From Streptomyces phaeoluteigriseus (GTDB taxonomy: Bacteria > Actinomycetota > Actinomycetes > Streptomycetales > Streptomycetaceae), in the NCBI RefSeq assembly GCF_001896135.2, contig NZ_MPOH02000011.1:557837-621836 (forward strand): DNA of 64,000 nt, read 5' to 3'. Made by a program: the position numbers and the translations under genes. Under the pieces are notes generated by a model that saw only the letters and a list, made by a program, of their open reading frames with translations, was not told the origin of the DNA and searched no databases. Shown here one piece after another: positions 1 to 8,560 of the stretch (positions within the stretch are counted from its first letter, which is position 1; every line of letters begins with the position of its first letter).

Positions 1-1
1 C

Positions 2-364
2 TTCATCGCGGTGGGCATCGTGCCCGTCGTGATCGGCCTGGCGGGTTGGGTGCTGGGAGGAGTGCGGGTCGGCGGGTCGGCGGGGTCGGGAGTACTGGCC
101 GGCGGCCCGGGTTGGCAGCCTGGATTGACGGTCGGGCCGGCAGCCCGGGTTGACGGTCGGGGCGGCGGGGTCGCGCCGGCAGCCCGGACCAGCGGTCGGG
201 GCGGCGGTGCGGGTCGGCGGTCGGAACGGGAGTGCGGGACGGCGCCCCGGGTCGGCGGTCGGGACGGCGGTCCGGACCAGCGGTGCGGGACGGCAGCCCG
301 GGTCGGCGGTCCGGACCAGCGGCCCGGCCGGCGGTGCGGGACGGCGGTCCGTGCGGGTCAGTGA
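2..364 (+). CDS. 3' end of a membrane protein with a repetitive Arg/Gly-rich tail (partial)
   Basis: The reading frame is open from the left edge of the window. It begins with a clear hydrophobic helix (FIAVGIVPVVIGLAGWVLGG) followed by about 95 residues rich in Gly, Arg and Ala, ending in TGA at 362-364. The helix is what one expects at the end of a polytopic or C-terminally anchored membrane protein. The tail comes from imperfect GC-rich repeats (see the repeat entry), so it may be readthrough into repeats rather than conserved protein. The last codons overlap the end of the convergent hexosaminidase gene by 7 bases. The family cannot be named from this fragment. Confidence 0.4.
   Translation, partial: FIAVGIVPVVIGLAGWVLGGVRVGGSAGSGVLAGGPGWQPGLTVGPAARVDGRGGGVAPAARTSGRGGGAGRRSERECGTAPRVGGRDGGPDQRCGTAARVGGPDQRPGRRCGTAVRAGQ
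115..357. repeat. Degenerate GC-rich tandem repeats
   Basis: Repeated variants of GGTCGGGACGGCGG and CAGCCCGGGTCGGCGGTC follow one another with irregular spacing, so several frames stay open at once. The block lies at the 3' junction of two convergent genes. No hairpin terminator with a U tract is visible. Confidence 0.6.
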
Positions 365-1989
365 CGGGGCGGTGCCCCCTCGATGGGCCGGCCCAGCACG
401 CCCGGCCGCTTCTGCCAGGGCTTCGGGCCGCCCGGCGGCCGGTAGCCGACGCCCAGGGCGTCGAGGCGCTCGTAGTGGGCCGCCATCCGCCGCTCGAAGC
501 CGGCGAAGTCCCGCCGCTCCGGGGCCGGCAGCCGGCTCCAGGCGACCTCGGCGAAGGCCGCGAGCCGGGGGAAGACCTGGTAGTCCACGCGCGCGGCGTC
601 CTCCATCACCTCGGTCCACGCGTTGGCCTGCGTGCCCAGCACGTGGGCCGCCTCCTCCGGCGTCAACTCGGGCGGCACGGGCTCGAACCGGTAGACGTCC
701 TCCAGAGCGCGCACGTAGCCGATAGGCACGGGCTCGTCGGCGCCGCCGTCCTGCCGGTGGTCCAGGTACACCTGCTGCTCGGGGCACATGACGACGTCGT
801 GTCCCGCGCGCGCGGCGGCGATCCCGCCCGCGTAACCACGCCAGGACGACACGGCGGCGCCCTCGGCGAGGCCGCCCTCCAGGATCTCGTCCCAGCCGAT
901 GAGCCGCCGCCCGCGCGCGGCGAGCCAGGTGTCGAAGTGCCCGATGAACCAGGCCTGGAGTCCGTCCTCGTCGGCGAGACCGAGTTCCTCGATGCGGGCC
1001 TGCGCCGTGGGTGAGCCGCGCCACTGCTCCTTGGGGCATTCGTCGCCGCCGACGTGGATGAACTCCGACGGGAAGAGCGCGAGGACCTCCTCGAAGACCT
1101 CCTCGTAGAAGCGCAGGGTGTTGTCGGTGGGGGCGAGTACGTTCGGGTTGATCCCCCAGGTGTCCCAGACGGAGAGGGCGCGGGTGTCGACTACGTCGGT
1201 GTTGCCGAGTTCCGGATACGCGGCGATGGCCGCCTGCGAGTGACCGGGTACGTCGATTTCGGGGACGACGGTGATATGCCGCTCGGCGGCGTAGGCGACG
1301 ATCTCGCGGATGTCGTCCTGGGTGTAGAAGCCGCCGTGCGGCCTGTCGTCCCACAACGGCGAGGCACGGTGGCCGAATTTCGTGCGGGAGCGCCAGGAGC
1401 CGACCTCCGTCAGCCGGGGGTGCCGTTCGATCTCGATGCGCCAGCCCTGGTCGTCGGTCAGATGGAAGTGGAGGACGTTGAGTTTGTGCGCGGCCATCAG
1501 GTCCAGGTAGCGCAGGACGCCTTCCTTGGGCATGAAGTGGCGGGCCACGTCCAGGAGTAGACCGCGCCAGCGGAAACGCGGGCCGTCCTCGATGACCTGG
1601 TGCGGGATGGAACAGCGCGTTCCGGGCCGCACCGGGGCGCGCCGGAACGCCTCTGGGCCGAGGAGCTGACGCAGGGTCTGCGCCCCCCAGAAGACGCCGG
1701 CCGGGTCACCGCCGCGGATCTCGACGCACCGGTCGGCGCCGACGCTCAGCCGGTACGCCTCCGGCTCCAGCGTGCCGTCGACGAGCAGCCGTACGCCGTC
1801 CCGGGCGTCCTCGGTGCCGGGCCGCAGCTGCAGGCCGTGAGCGGCGCCGAGCGTGGCCCGCAACCAGCGTTCGGTGGCCTCCGTGCCGGGCGCGGCCCAC
1901 AGGGTGGTGGAGTCGTCCAGCACCACCCCGCCCCGCGTGGGGCCCTCGACGGCGCGGGGCGCCGGAATGATCTCGTTTCCAGAAGTCAC
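358..1989 (-). CDS. Cytoplasmic beta-N-acetylhexosaminidase, glycoside hydrolase family 20
   Basis: This 543-residue enzyme should remove terminal GlcNAc (or GalNAc) from oligosaccharides. Residues ~20-130 look like the N-terminal GH20b domain, and ~135-490 form the catalytic TIM barrel. The family signature HVGGDE carries the Asp-Glu pair that positions the substrate acetamido group and acts as acid/base; HFHLTDDQGWR is also typical. No signal peptide is visible (it starts MTSGNEIIPAPRAVEG), so it probably acts on imported sugars. The GTG start lies one base after the stop of the upstream permease gene, making it the last gene of a four-gene uptake operon. An N-acetylglucosamine or chitooligosaccharide role is inferred from the family and the context. 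Confidence 0.9.
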   Translation of the reverse strand: MTSGNEIIPAPRAVEGPTRGGVVLDDSTTLWAAPGTEATERWLRATLGAAHGLQLRPGTEDARDGVRLLVDGTLEPEAYRLSVGADRCVEIRGGDPAGVFWGAQTLRQLLGPEAFRRAPVRPGTRCSIPHQVIEDGPRFRWRGLLLDVARHFMPKEGVLRYLDLMAAHKLNVLHFHLTDDQGWRIEIERHPRLTEVGSWRSRTKFGHRASPLWDDRPHGGFYTQDDIREIVAYAAERHITVVPEIDVPGHSQAAIAAYPELGNTDVVDTRALSVWDTWGINPNVLAPTDNTLRFYEEVFEEVLALFPSEFIHVGGDECPKEQWRGSPTAQARIEELGLADEDGLQAWFIGHFDTWLAARGRRLIGWDEILEGGLAEGAAVSSWRGYAGGIAAARAGHDVVMCPEQQVYLDHRQDGGADEPVPIGYVRALEDVYRFEPVPPELTPEEAAHVLGTQANAWTEVMEDAARVDYQVFPRLAAFAEVAWSRLPAPERRDFAGFERRMAAHYERLDALGVGYRPPGGPKPWQKRPGVLGRPIEGAPPRH

Positions 1990-1990
1990 G

Positions 1991-2848
1991 TCAGTCCTTC
2001 ACCGCTCCGCCGAGGCCGGAGACGAGTCGTCGCTGTACGAGTACGAAGAACACCAGCACCGGAATCGTCATCACCGTCGAACCGGCCATCACCCCGCCCC
2101 AGTCGGGGTCGTCGGGCTTGTAGAACACCAGCAGGGCCATCGGCAGCGTCGACTGCGAGGTGTCGCTGATGATGAAGGACTTGGCGAAGAGGAAGTCGTT
2201 CCAGGCGGAGATGAAGGAAAACACGCTCGTGGCGACCAGGCCGGGCAGCACGAGCGGGAAAAGGATCTGCCACATGAATCGCGTCCGGCTCGCCCCGTCG
2301 AGGTACGCGGCCTCCTCCAGGGCCTCCGGGACGCCTTTCACGAAACCCCTCAGCATCCAGATCGCGAACGGCAGCGAGAAGGCGATGTGGGGCAGGATCA
2401 GGGCGCCCAGGGTGTTCAGCTGACCGGCGTCCCGCATCACGAAGAACAACGGGATGGTGAGCGCTTCCACGGGCACCATCTGGGCCACCAGGAACATGAT
2501 GAGCAGAGTGGTCCGGAAGCGGAAACGGAATCGGGTGACGGCGGTCGCGGCGAGAAACGCGATGACCGCCGAGACGATCACCACCGTGACCGCGACGGCA
2601 AGGCTGTTTAGGAAGTAGCGGCCGAATTCCTGCTGCCCGAAGACGCGCCGGAAGGAATCCAGGGACGGGGACAGGGTCCAGGGCCGGGGCTCGCTCGACT
2701 CGATCTCACCGGCCGGTTTGAAGGCGCCGAGCACCATCCAGTACAGCGGGAACGCGACGACGGCCGCGACCAGCAGGGCGCAGGCGTCGGCGGCGGTCCG
2801 CCACGGACGCCGCACGACTCCTCCCGTGAGAGGCCGTGGAAGATTCAT
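1991..2848 (-). CDS. Sugar ABC transporter permease, MalG type
   Basis: This 285-residue inner-membrane permease has about six membrane spans. The EAA-loop motif (EEAAYLDGASRTRFMWQI) contacts the ATPase subunit. I start it at MNLPRPL because that ATG overlaps the stop of the preceding permease by four bases (ATGA), a usual sign of translational coupling; the open frame continues upstream but is not protein-like there. It is the second permease of the operon that also encodes the binding lipoprotein and the hexosaminidase. No ATPase gene is present, which fits Streptomyces sugar importers that share the MsiK ATPase. Confidence 0.9.
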   Translation of the reverse strand: MNLPRPLTGGVVRRPWRTAADACALLVAAVVAFPLYWMVLGAFKPAGEIESSEPRPWTLSPSLDSFRRVFGQQEFGRYFLNSLAVAVTVVIVSAVIAFLAATAVTRFRFRFRTTLLIMFLVAQMVPVEALTIPLFFVMRDAGQLNTLGALILPHIAFSLPFAIWMLRGFVKGVPEALEEAAYLDGASRTRFMWQILFPLVLPGLVATSVFSFISAWNDFLFAKSFIISDTSQSTLPMALLVFYKPDDPDWGGVMAGSTVMTIPVLVFFVLVQRRLVSGLGGAVKD

Positions 2849-3792
2849 ATGTCCTCCCCCTGCCGGCGCAGCAGCCGCAGGTACCCGAGCGTGACAGTGA
2901 GCAGGATCAGCAGCATCACGACGCCGATCGCCGCGCCGAGCCCGTACTGCGAGGACGCGAACGCCTCCTGGTAGGCGTAGACGTTCAGGACGAGGTTCTG
3001 GCCCGCGATGCCGCCGCCGTTGGTCATGACGTAGATCTGCGTGAAGACCTTGAAGTCCCAGATCACCGACTGGATGGTGACGACCACCAGGATCGGCCGG
3101 AGCATCGGCGCGAGGACCGAGCGCCAGATGCGCCACTGCGAGGCGCCGTCCAGGGCGGCGGCCTCCAGCACCTCGGACGGTACGGCGCGGATGCCCGCGT
3201 ACACCGTCACCATCACGAACGGGAAGGAGCACCAGACCACTTCGAGCAGCACCAGGAAGAAGGCGCTGTAGCGGCCGTACGTCCAGGAGTGGTCCCCGAG
3301 CCCGAGGACGCGGTTGACCGGGCCGAAGTCGGGGTCGAACAGGAACAGCCACACGGTCGAGCCGGTGACCGCGGGGGTGGCCCAGGCGCCCAGCGCGGCG
3401 AGCATCAGCGCGAGCCGCGGTACGGCACGCACCCGGGTGAGGAGCACGGCGAGGGCGCAGCCGACGGCGAGCGTGGACAGCACGCAGGCCGCCGCGAAGA
3501 CGACCGTGGCGAGCAGCACCTGCCAGAACCGGTCGTCGGCGAAGACGTCGGCGTAGTTGCCGAATCCGCGGAAGACGGTCGGTTCGCCGCCGCTGACCTG
3601 GGCCTGCGTATAGCGGAAGAGGGAGATCAGGCCGAGCTGGTAGATCGGGTAGCCGAGCAGGGCGGCGAGGACGGCGAGGGCGGGGGCGAGGTAGAGCCAG
3701 GGTGTCCAGGCACCGCGGGGCCGCCTCCGGGGGGCCTGGGCCGTGGAGAGCGCGGGGCGCTTCTCCACGGTCACCGTGTCGTGCGCGACCAT
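2845..3792 (-). CDS. Sugar ABC transporter permease, MalF type
   Basis: This 315-residue permease has a basic N-terminus followed by a first span (LYLAPALAVLAALLGYPIY) and five more spans. The EAA motif reads LEAAALDGASQWRIWRSV. It forms the transport channel with the MalG-type subunit encoded immediately downstream, with which it overlaps by four bases. It begins four bases after the stop of the lipoprotein gene. The substrate is inferred from the operon to be an amino-sugar oligosaccharide. Confidence 0.9.
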   Translation of the reverse strand: MVAHDTVTVEKRPALSTAQAPRRRPRGAWTPWLYLAPALAVLAALLGYPIYQLGLISLFRYTQAQVSGGEPTVFRGFGNYADVFADDRFWQVLLATVVFAAACVLSTLAVGCALAVLLTRVRAVPRLALMLAALGAWATPAVTGSTVWLFLFDPDFGPVNRVLGLGDHSWTYGRYSAFFLVLLEVVWCSFPFVMVTVYAGIRAVPSEVLEAAALDGASQWRIWRSVLAPMLRPILVVVTIQSVIWDFKVFTQIYVMTNGGGIAGQNLVLNVYAYQEAFASSQYGLGAAIGVVMLLILLTVTLGYLRLLRRQGEDI

Positions 3793-3796
3793 CGGC

Positions 3797-5089
3797 TCAG
3801 CCCACGCTGCCGAACGCCGCGTCCATCTTCCTGGCGGCTTCTCCCGAGGCCGCCGCCACGTCCTTCCGGCCGCTGACGATCTCCTGGAACATCGTCGGCA
3901 GGACCAGTTGGGAGTCGATCTGCGACCAGGCGGGCGAGGCCGGCACGAACCTGGTGCCCGCCGCCAGGGTGTCGACGAACGGCTTCACGTACGGCTTGCG
4001 CGTCGCCGCCGCTTCACGGACGTCCGTGAAGGTCGGGAGGAAACCCATCGCGTCGAACAGCCGCGCCTGGGTCCGCTTGGAGGCGAGCGCCTCCATCAGC
4101 CGCACGGCGAGGGTGCGGTGGGAGGTGCTCTTGAGGACGCCGATGTTGTTGCCGCCCGCGAAGGCCGGCGCGACGGAGCCGGCCGTGACGCCGGGCAGCG
4201 GGACGACGGCGTACTTGCCCTTCACCTCGCCGGCCTCGACGGCGGTGTGGCTGAAGTCGCCGCCGATCGCCATGGCCGCCTTGCCCGCGGCGAAGGCGGT
4301 GATCGTGTCGTTGCCGCCCATGCCCGCGCACTTGGCGGCGGGGCAGTTGTCGTCACCGAACAGCGAGGTGTACGCCGTGATGCCCTTCCGGGCGGCGGCG
4401 CTGTCGACGGCGGAGGCGTACGAGCCGCCCTTGCCGGTGGCGAGTTCGCCGCCGTGCGCCCAGACGAAGGGCAGCGCGCCGTAGGTGTAGGCGCCGCCGA
4501 CGACGAGGCCGTACAGCCCGGGCTTCGCGGCGCGGACCTTGCGGGCGGTGGAGGCGAGTTCGGCCATGGTCTTGGGGACGGTGAGGCCGAGTTCCCCGAA
4601 GACGTCCGTGCGGTAGTAGAGGGCGCGGACGCCGACGTAGAGGGGGGCGCCGTAGATCCTGCCGTCGACGGTGACGGACCCGCGGGCGGTGGGGTCGGTG
4701 TTCTTGGTCTCGGCCCAGGACCCGAACTCCTCGGTGACGTCGAGGAGTCCGCCGTCCTTCACGTAGCCGGCGGTGTCGGTGTTGCCGTACTCCATGACGT
4801 CGGGCGCGGACTTCGGGTCGTTGAGGGCGGCCTTGACGCGCTGGGCGCGGGTGTCGACCGGGATGTACTCGACCTGCACGTCCGTGCCGTCGTGGGCCTT
4901 CTCGAAGTCGGCGACGACGGAGTCGACGACCTTCTGCTTGGGATCGTTGCCGACCTCCTGGAAGAGCCACACGCGCAGCGTGCCGCTCTTGTCGTCCTCG
5001 GCGGAGGAGGAGTTGGCGGAGGTCTGTGGGGCGCAGGCGGCGGTGACCAGGACGGTCAGCAGCGCGGCGATGCGGACGGACGGCTTCAT
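3797..5089 (-). CDS. Extracellular solute-binding lipoprotein of a sugar ABC importer
   Basis: This 430-residue family-1 solute-binding protein captures the sugar outside the cell and hands it to the two permeases. The start MKPSVRIAALL is chosen because GGAGG lies about seven bases upstream and a lipoprotein signal follows directly. The lipobox is LVTAAC, so the Cys near residue 19 would be lipidated. The rest of the chain has the usual two-lobe periplasmic-binding fold signature (FAAGKAAMAIGGDF, hinge-region aromatics). It is the first gene of the operon and carries the DasR-like site in its upstream region. Confidence 0.9.
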   Translation of the reverse strand: MKPSVRIAALLTVLVTAACAPQTSANSSSAEDDKSGTLRVWLFQEVGNDPKQKVVDSVVADFEKAHDGTDVQVEYIPVDTRAQRVKAALNDPKSAPDVMEYGNTDTAGYVKDGGLLDVTEEFGSWAETKNTDPTARGSVTVDGRIYGAPLYVGVRALYYRTDVFGELGLTVPKTMAELASTARKVRAAKPGLYGLVVGGAYTYGALPFVWAHGGELATGKGGSYASAVDSAAARKGITAYTSLFGDDNCPAAKCAGMGGNDTITAFAAGKAAMAIGGDFSHTAVEAGEVKGKYAVVPLPGVTAGSVAPAFAGGNNIGVLKSTSHRTLAVRLMEALASKRTQARLFDAMGFLPTFTDVREAAATRKPYVKPFVDTLAAGTRFVPASPAWSQIDSQLVLPTMFQEIVSGRKDVAAASGEAARKMDAAFGSVG

Positions 5090-5182
5090 GGAGCGTTCCT
5101 CCGAGAGCGTTGCAACATGCGCAATGACGGTTTCGCTGTGCACAACACTCGGGAGGCTAAGGACTGCGTGAACGCCACCACA

Positions 5183-5198
5183 AGAGGTCTCAACCACT
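5183..5198. promoter_or_regulatory. Candidate DasR-responsive element (dre)
   Basis: The sequence AGAGGTCTCAACCACT matches the known DasR consensus A(G/C)TGGTCTAGACCA(G/C)T at 13 of 16 positions. It lies about 95 bp upstream of the sugar-binding lipoprotein start. DasR is the GlcNAc-responsive GntR-family repressor of chitin and amino-sugar genes, and this operon ends in a hexosaminidase, so site and genes agree. Binding is inferred, not shown. Confidence 0.55.
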
Positions 5199-5251
5199 CT
5201 GTGACCAGGCGACGCACCCCGTGCAACGCGATCCCGGCCGCAAAACGACAC

Positions 5252-5291
5252 GAGGCCCCCCCAGTGCACCAAAGCGCACCTGGGGGGCCTC
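5252..5291 (-). terminator. Hairpin terminator after the DUF3039 gene
   Basis: A long stem with outer arms GAGGCCCCCC and GGGGGGCCTC lies just past the stop of the DUF3039 gene on the minus strand. It separates that gene from the sugar uptake operon downstream. Confidence 0.7.
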
Positions 5292-5326
5292 CGGGAGAAG
5301 AACTCGGACGGCCGCCGGGCTACCGG

Positions 5327-5611
5327 CTACTTGTCACCCTTGCCCTTGCCGTCGTCGCCACCGGACCCCATGGACTCGTAGATCTCCTTGCACATGGGAC
5401 ACACCGGGTACTTCTTCGGGTCGCGGCCGGGCACCCACACCTTGCCGCAGAGCGCCACGACGGGAGTCCCGTCGAGCGCGCTCGCCATGATCTTGTCCTT
5501 CTGGACGTAGTGCGCGAAGCGCTCGTGGTCACCGTCGCCGTGCGACACCTGCGGCGTCGGCTCTACGAGGGTCCCCGTTCCGGTGCCGCGCTCGGGCTCA
5601 AGAGTGCTCAT
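5327..5611 (-). CDS. DUF3039 family small zinc-ribbon-like protein
   Basis: This 94-residue protein of unknown function is conserved in actinobacteria. The C-terminal half contains CGKVW and CPMCKEIYE, a Cys pattern suggesting metal binding. I chose the ATG at MSTLEPERGT; a GTG eight codons upstream is also in frame. A TACCCT sequence seven bases before the ATG could be a -10 element of a leaderless transcript. It follows the YqgE/AlgH gene on the same strand by about 30 bases. Confidence 0.7.
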   Translation of the reverse strand: MSTLEPERGTGTGTLVEPTPQVSHGDGDHERFAHYVQKDKIMASALDGTPVVALCGKVWVPGRDPKKYPVCPMCKEIYESMGSGGDDGKGKGDK

Positions 5612-5640
5612 ACCGCCAAGGGTACTGAAGGTCACACCCG

Positions 5641-6213
5641 TCAGTTGAGCGAAGGGTCGTCCGGGTACGTCGCCACCATCGCCAGCTCGTTGCGCTGACG
5701 GCGCAGAACCTCGCGCCAGAGGGTCTCCGGGAACGGCGAGGACACGTCCCCGGGTTCGGACTCCACCACGTACCAGGCGCCCTCCACCAGCTCGTCCTCC
5801 AACTGGCCGGGACCCCAGCCGGCGTATCCGGCGAAGATCCGCAGGGAGCCGAGGGCCGAGGCGAGCAGCTCCGGCGGCGCCTCCAGATCGACGAGGCCGA
5901 TCGCGCCGTGCACCCGCCGCCAGCCGAGCGGCGTGCCGTCGACGGCGGTGCCGCCGGGGATCACGGCGACGCCCAGCGCCGAGTCGAGGGAGACCGGGCC
6001 GCCCTGGAAGACGACACCCGGCTCACCGGTGAGGTCCGCCCAGTCCTCCAGGATGTCCACGACGCCCACCGGCGTCGGGCGGTTGAGGACGACACCGAGC
6101 GAGCCCTCCTCGTCGTGGTCGAGGAGGAGCACCACCGCACGGTCGAAGTTCGGGTCCGCCAGGGCGGGGGTTGCCACGAGCAGCCGCCCTGTGAGCGAGG
6201 ACACCTCGGTCAT
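5641..6213 (-). CDS. YqgE/AlgH family protein (DUF179)
   Basis: This protein of about 190 residues belongs to the YqgE/AlgH family, whose biochemical role is not settled. Typical sequence includes LTGRLLVATPAL near the N-terminus, DRAVVLLLDHDEEGSLGVVLNRP, and a glycine-rich core (VFQGGPVS, FAGYAGWGPGQLEDEL). I start at MTEVSSL; an ATG three codons earlier (MSGMTEV) is an alternative and shares the same GGGGGA ribosome-binding sequence. It is divergent from murA. Confidence 0.85.
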   Translation of the reverse strand: MTEVSSLTGRLLVATPALADPNFDRAVVLLLDHDEEGSLGVVLNRPTPVGVVDILEDWADLTGEPGVVFQGGPVSLDSALGVAVIPGGTAVDGTPLGWRRVHGAIGLVDLEAPPELLASALGSLRIFAGYAGWGPGQLEDELVEGAWYVVESEPGDVSSPFPETLWREVLRRQRNELAMVATYPDDPSLN

Positions 6214-6475
6214 GCCAGACATGATCCCCCATCTTCCCCGCGAGTGGGGAGGCAACCGGGGTACGGGAGTGAGGCCAGGCCGGGCGCACGGAGGCGGCCC
6301 GGGCGCACGGGGACTCCGGCCGGCCCGCCGTTACGCCATGTGCCCGGCGTGAGACCGTTCGTGTTGTGACACAGCCATGACGTCCCCGAGTCGTCCTCGG
6401 GCTTACGGGACGGGGGCCCACGGCGATTACTCTGTCCTCTCCGGACCCTGCCCCACTCCACGGAACGCGAGATAC

Positions 6476-7822
6476 ATGACCGTCAACGGCTCAGACGACG
6501 TCCTGCTTGTCCACGGCGGAACCCCGCTTCAGGGCGAGATCCGTGTCCGCGGTGCGAAGAACCTCGTACCGAAGGCCATGGTCGCCGCCCTGCTGGGCAG
6601 CGAGCCGAGCCGACTGCGCAACGTTCCGGACATCCGTGACGTGCGGGTCGTACGCGGACTGCTGCAACTGCACGGGGTGACGGTCCGTCCGGGCGAGGAG
6701 CCGGGTGAGCTGGTGCTCGACCCGACCTACGTCGAGAGCGCCAACGTCGCCGACATCGACGCGCACGCGGGTTCGAGCCGGATCCCGATCCTGTTCTGCG
6801 GCCCGCTGCTGCACCGCCTCGGCCACGCCTTCATCCCCGGCCTGGGCGGCTGCGACATCGGCGGCCGGCCCATCGACTTCCACTTCGACGTGCTGCGGCA
6901 GTTCGGCGCGAAGATCGAGAAGCGGGCGGACGGCCAGTACCTGGAGGCCCCGCAGCGGCTGCGCGGCACGAAGATCGTGCTGCCGTACCCGTCCGTCGGC
7001 GCGACCGAGCAGGTGCTGCTGACGGCCGTCCTCGCCGAGGGCGTCACGGAACTCGCGAACGCGGCCGTGGAGCCGGAGATCGAGGACCTGATCTGCGTCC
7101 TGCAGAAAATGGGCGCCATCATCGCGATGGACACCGACCGCACGATCCGCATCACCGGTGTGGACAAGCTCGGCGGCTACAACCACGCCGCCCTGTCGGA
7201 CCGCCTGGAGGCCGCCTCCTGGGCGTCCGCGGCGCTGGCGACCGAGGGCGACATCTACGTCCGCGGCGCCCAGCAGCGCTCGATGATGACGTTCCTGAAC
7301 ACCTACCGCAAGGTGGGCGGCGCCTTCCAGATCGACGACGAGGGCATCCGCTTCTGGCACCCCGGCGGCCAGTTGAAGTCGATCGCCCTGGAGACGGACG
7401 TCCACCCGGGCTTCCAGACGGACTGGCAGCAGCCGCTGGTCGTCGCCCTCACCCAGGCCACGGGCCTGTCCATCGTCCACGAGACGGTCTACGAGTCGCG
7501 GCTGGGCTTCACCTCGGCGCTCAACCAGATGGGCGCGCACATCCAGCTGTACCGCGAGTGCCTGGGCGGTTCCAACTGCCGCTTCGGCCAGCGCAACTTC
7601 CTGCACTCGGCGGTCGTGTCCGGCCCCACCAAGCTCCAGGGCGCCGACCTGGTCATCCCCGACCTGCGCGGCGGCTTCTCGTACCTGATCGCCGCCCTCG
7701 CGGCCCAGGGCACGTCCCGGGTCCACGGCATCGACCTGATCAACCGCGGCTACGAGAACTTCATGGACAAGCTGATGGAGCTGGGCGCGAAGGTGGAGCT
7801 GCCGGGCAAGGCACTCGGATAG
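6476..7822 (+). CDS. murA: UDP-N-acetylglucosamine 1-carboxyvinyltransferase (MurA)
   Basis: MurA transfers enolpyruvate from phosphoenolpyruvate to UDP-GlcNAc, the first committed step of peptidoglycan synthesis in the cytoplasm. The 448-residue chain fits the EPSP-synthase-like two-domain fold. The UDP-GlcNAc-binding Lys-Asn pair is in GAKNLVPKAM. The active-site cysteine, the fosfomycin target in Cys-type MurA enzymes, is in GLGGCDIGGRPIDFH, so this enzyme is predicted fosfomycin-sensitive at the target level. A second conserved arginine region is DLRGGFSYLIAALAA. I start at MTVNGSDD because the upstream open frame is not protein-like. A strong hairpin follows the gene. Confidence 0.95.
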   Translation: MTVNGSDDVLLVHGGTPLQGEIRVRGAKNLVPKAMVAALLGSEPSRLRNVPDIRDVRVVRGLLQLHGVTVRPGEEPGELVLDPTYVESANVADIDAHAGSSRIPILFCGPLLHRLGHAFIPGLGGCDIGGRPIDFHFDVLRQFGAKIEKRADGQYLEAPQRLRGTKIVLPYPSVGATEQVLLTAVLAEGVTELANAAVEPEIEDLICVLQKMGAIIAMDTDRTIRITGVDKLGGYNHAALSDRLEAASWASAALATEGDIYVRGAQQRSMMTFLNTYRKVGGAFQIDDEGIRFWHPGGQLKSIALETDVHPGFQTDWQQPLVVALTQATGLSIVHETVYESRLGFTSALNQMGAHIQLYRECLGGSNCRFGQRNFLHSAVVSGPTKLQGADLVIPDLRGGFSYLIAALAAQGTSRVHGIDLINRGYENFMDKLMELGAKVELPGKALG

Positions 7823-7852
7823 CCCACACCCCACCTACGGCCGATCGCGCGT

Positions 7853-7901
7853 ACGCCAATGGGGCGGCCACCCGGAGTCCGGGTGGCCGCCCCATTGGCG
7901 T
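7853..7901. terminator. Perfect 22-bp stem, bidirectional terminator between murA and hupA
   Basis: Arms of 22 bases pair perfectly around a GAGTC loop (left arm begins ACGCCAATGGGG). The two flanking genes converge here, so one hairpin probably ends both transcripts. Confidence 0.85.
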
Positions 7902-7941
7902 TACGGAGCCTCGTACGCGTCCCGCGGCGTACCGGTGAGGC

Positions 7942-8223
7942 CTACTTGCCCTTGGCCGCTTCCTTGAGCTTGCTGCCCGCGGAGACCTTCACGCTGTAGC
8001 CGGCCGGGATCTGGATCGGGTCGCCGGTCTGCGGGTTCCGCGCGGTGCGAGCGGCACGGTGGGTGCGCTCGAAGGTCAGGAAGCCGGGGATGGTGACCTT
8101 CTCGTCGCCCTTGGAGACGATGTCGCCGACGACCTCGGCGAACGCGGCCAGCACGGCGTCGGCGTCCTTGCGAGTCACCTCGGCGCGGTCGGCCAGCGCG
8201 GCCACCAGCTCACTGCGGTTCAT
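7942..8223 (-). CDS. hupA: HU-family nucleoid-associated DNA-binding protein
   Basis: HU bends and compacts DNA as a dimer. The 93-residue chain starts MNRSELVAALADRAEV with GGGAG eight bases upstream. It carries the HU signature around IPGFLTFERTHRAARTARNPQTG, the beta-arm that grips the minor groove. The length matches short HupA-type proteins rather than the long HupS type with a Lys/Ala/Pro-rich tail. The gene is monocistronic: a terminator follows it and a 337-bp gap precedes it. Confidence 0.95.
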   Translation of the reverse strand: MNRSELVAALADRAEVTRKDADAVLAAFAEVVGDIVSKGDEKVTIPGFLTFERTHRAARTARNPQTGDPIQIPAGYSVKVSAGSKLKEAAKGK

Positions 8224-8560
8224 GTTCTTACTCCCGTGTTCTTCTTGCCATTGAGGCGTGCCACGCGGCGGAGCCGCATGTTGGGCACAGCGAAGCCGAT
8301 GCTGCCAGGGTCTTCGGACAGTCCCCGGACCCGGGTCCCTTGTCGGACCCTCGCGCCCAGACACGCATCCTGCCCCCACCTGCGGCGGGAAAGCCAATCC
8401 GGCACCCGCAGGAGTCGTGAGAACACCCTTGGGAGTCACACGAGAAGCGCCACTGACTGGCGGCCTACCATAGATGGCCGTCTGGTGTAAGGGGTTCCAC
8501 GACGCGCCGGTTTCATGACACGTCGTGGCGATCGTCACAACCCCCGCACACGAAGGAATG
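8224..8560 (-). other. Long upstream region of hupA, no gene seen
   Basis: The 337 bases between the malic enzyme stop and the HU start hold no convincing coding frame. A TATGGT element on the minus strand (8467-8472) could be a -10 box, which would give a leader of about 240 bases. No clear terminator for the malic enzyme gene is visible in this interval. Confidence 0.4.

Noticed and set aside
2836..3876. Long open frame opposite to the sugar permease gene
   Set aside because: It is antisense to a clear permease, rich in Asp/Glu/Arg/His and without domain signals; it is open because of high GC.
3743..5698. 651-residue open frame on the plus strand over the lipoprotein gene
   Set aside because: It mirrors the lipoprotein, crosses into the DUF3039 gene and is Gly/Val/Asp-rich low-complexity sequence.
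8224..8560. Riboswitch in the long hupA leader
   Set aside because: I found no closing stem or known aptamer core; only short inverted pairs such as GCCA/TGGC.
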